From NCBI RefSeq assembly GCF_037204085.1, contig NZ_JBBCBW010000002.1, positions 62,001 to 126,000 of the forward strand: a DNA stretch of 64,000 nucleotides. Direction: 5' to 3'. The position numbers and the translations under genes are program-made. Positions 63,511 through 64,000 of this stretch are shown here, piece after piece. Origin of the DNA: Variovorax sp037204085 (GTDB taxonomy: Bacteria > Pseudomonadota > Gammaproteobacteria > Burkholderiales > Burkholderiaceae_C). Position 1 is the stretch's first letter, and each line of letters starts with the position of its first letter. The notes under the pieces were generated by a model. It saw only the letters and a list, made by a program, of their open reading frames with translations. It was not told the DNA's origin and did no database searches.

Positions 63511-64000
63511 TCAGGTCGCCGGTTTGTCGGACGGCGTCTTGAGGTTGTCCTTGAGTTGCTGGCTCATGGGCAGATTCAGCGGCACGTTCTTCGGCGGGAT
63601 CGGCGACATGAACCACTTGGTATAGAGCTTCTCGAACTCGCCGCTCTTCATCATGCCGATGAAGGTGTCGTCCACCAGCTTCTTGAAGGCCGGGTCGTCC
63701 TTGGGCAGCATGCAGGCATAGGGCTCGACCTGCAGCGCCTCGCCCACCACTTCGTAGTCGGCCGGGTTCTTGGCGTTGGCAATCAGGCCGAACAGCAGGA
63801 TGTCGTCCATGGCAAACGCCACGGCGCGGTCGCTTTCCACCAGCAGGAAGGCGTCGGCGTGGTCCTTGCCAAGCACGATGTCCATGTCGAGGTTCTTCTC
63901 GGTGTTGTACTTGCGCATGACCAGCGCGTTGGTGGTGCCGGTGGTGCTGGCCACCGTCTTCTTGGCCAGGTCGGCGTAGTCCTTGATCTTGGAAGACTTC
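63511..64000 (-). CDS. Amino-acid ABC transporter substrate-binding protein (partial, GltI-like)
   Basis: The C-terminal 163 residues of a periplasmic type II binding protein; the start lies beyond the window. Visible segments are DYADLAKKTVASTTGTTN, VESDRAVAFAMDDILLFG and EPYACMLPKDDPAFKKLVD, then TKWFMSPIPPKNVPLNLPM, which matches glutamate/aspartate-binding GltI proteins. An adjoining Asp/Glu racemase supports an acidic amino acid ligand. Confidence 0.85.
   Translation of the reverse strand, partial: KSSKIKDYADLAKKTVASTTGTTNALVMRKYNTEKNLDMDIVLGKDHADAFLLVESDRAVAFAMDDILLFGLIANAKNPADYEVVGEALQVEPYACMLPKDDPAFKKLVDDTFIGMMKSGEFEKLYTKWFMSPIPPKNVPLNLPMSQQLKDNLKTPSDKPAT

Overview
The window looks like chromosome of a high-GC betaproteobacterium of the Comamonadaceae, most likely Variovorax or a close relative. 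This rests on the order pheA-tyrA-aroA/cmk-rpsA-ihfB-lapA-lapB, the AroA-Cmk fusion, the abundance of TRAP and Liv-type transporters, and uniform GC-rich codon use. I see no rRNA, tRNA, transposase, integrase, phage gene or CRISPR array. No gene-free stretch exceeds 300 bases. Genes were identified by reading motifs; no database search was possible.

Layout. 1-7.5 kb: core genes (end of pheA, tyrA, aroA-cmk, rpsA, ihfB, lapA, lapB). 7.6-11.4 kb: a ComEA-like HhH protein, a TRAP transporter (P-Q-M) and crcB. 11.5-17.6 kb: a six-gene Mrp cation/proton antiporter operon with A and B fused. 17.6-25.3 kb (minus): a form II CO-dehydrogenase-like molybdenum hydroxylase operon (coxS-L-M, a MoxR ATPase, CoxE, CoxG and XdhC maturation factors), with a divergent GAF/Fis regulator that lacks the AAA+ domain. 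26.6-29.5 kb: a SnoaL-like protein and the tungstate ABC transporter tupBCA behind a perfect 10-bp palindrome. 29.6-38.0 kb: a liv ABC transporter operon carrying a carbamoylase-type M20 hydrolase and an MlrC-type protein, with a divergent FCD regulator. 38-43.3 kb: a LysR regulator divergent from an omega-amino-acid aminotransferase, a ModE-like regulator and an MFS carrier. 43.3-48.4 kb: an EgtB/SenA-type enzyme and a second TRAP system. 48.5-51.6 kb (minus): dxs-ispA-xseB. 51.9-58.2 kb: a Rieske oxygenase, an EamA permease, sseA, then a Zrg-like zinc-linked ABC cluster. 58.2-60.3 kb: an XRE-cupin regulator divergent from a D-arginine-dehydrogenase-like flavoenzyme, with three copies of TTGCG-N4-CGCAA between them. 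60.3-64 kb (minus): a small acidic protein, a His-rich ZIP transporter, a Tat-exported dienelactone hydrolase, an Asp/Glu racemase and a partial amino-acid binding protein.

How the genes fit together. The central region has a molybdenum/tungsten theme: a molybdopterin hydroxylase, a tungstate importer and a ModE-like regulator. The liv-hyuC-mlrC operon looks like uptake plus hydrolysis of an N-carbamoyl or amide compound. The region after 54.9 kb combines zinc handling with D-amino-acid oxidation. The most checkable new points are the three-operator array and altered specificity residues of the D-arginine-dehydrogenase-like enzyme, the tup palindrome, the EgtB/SenA-like protein with an Arg at an expected iron-ligand position, and a dispersed palindromic element present twice.
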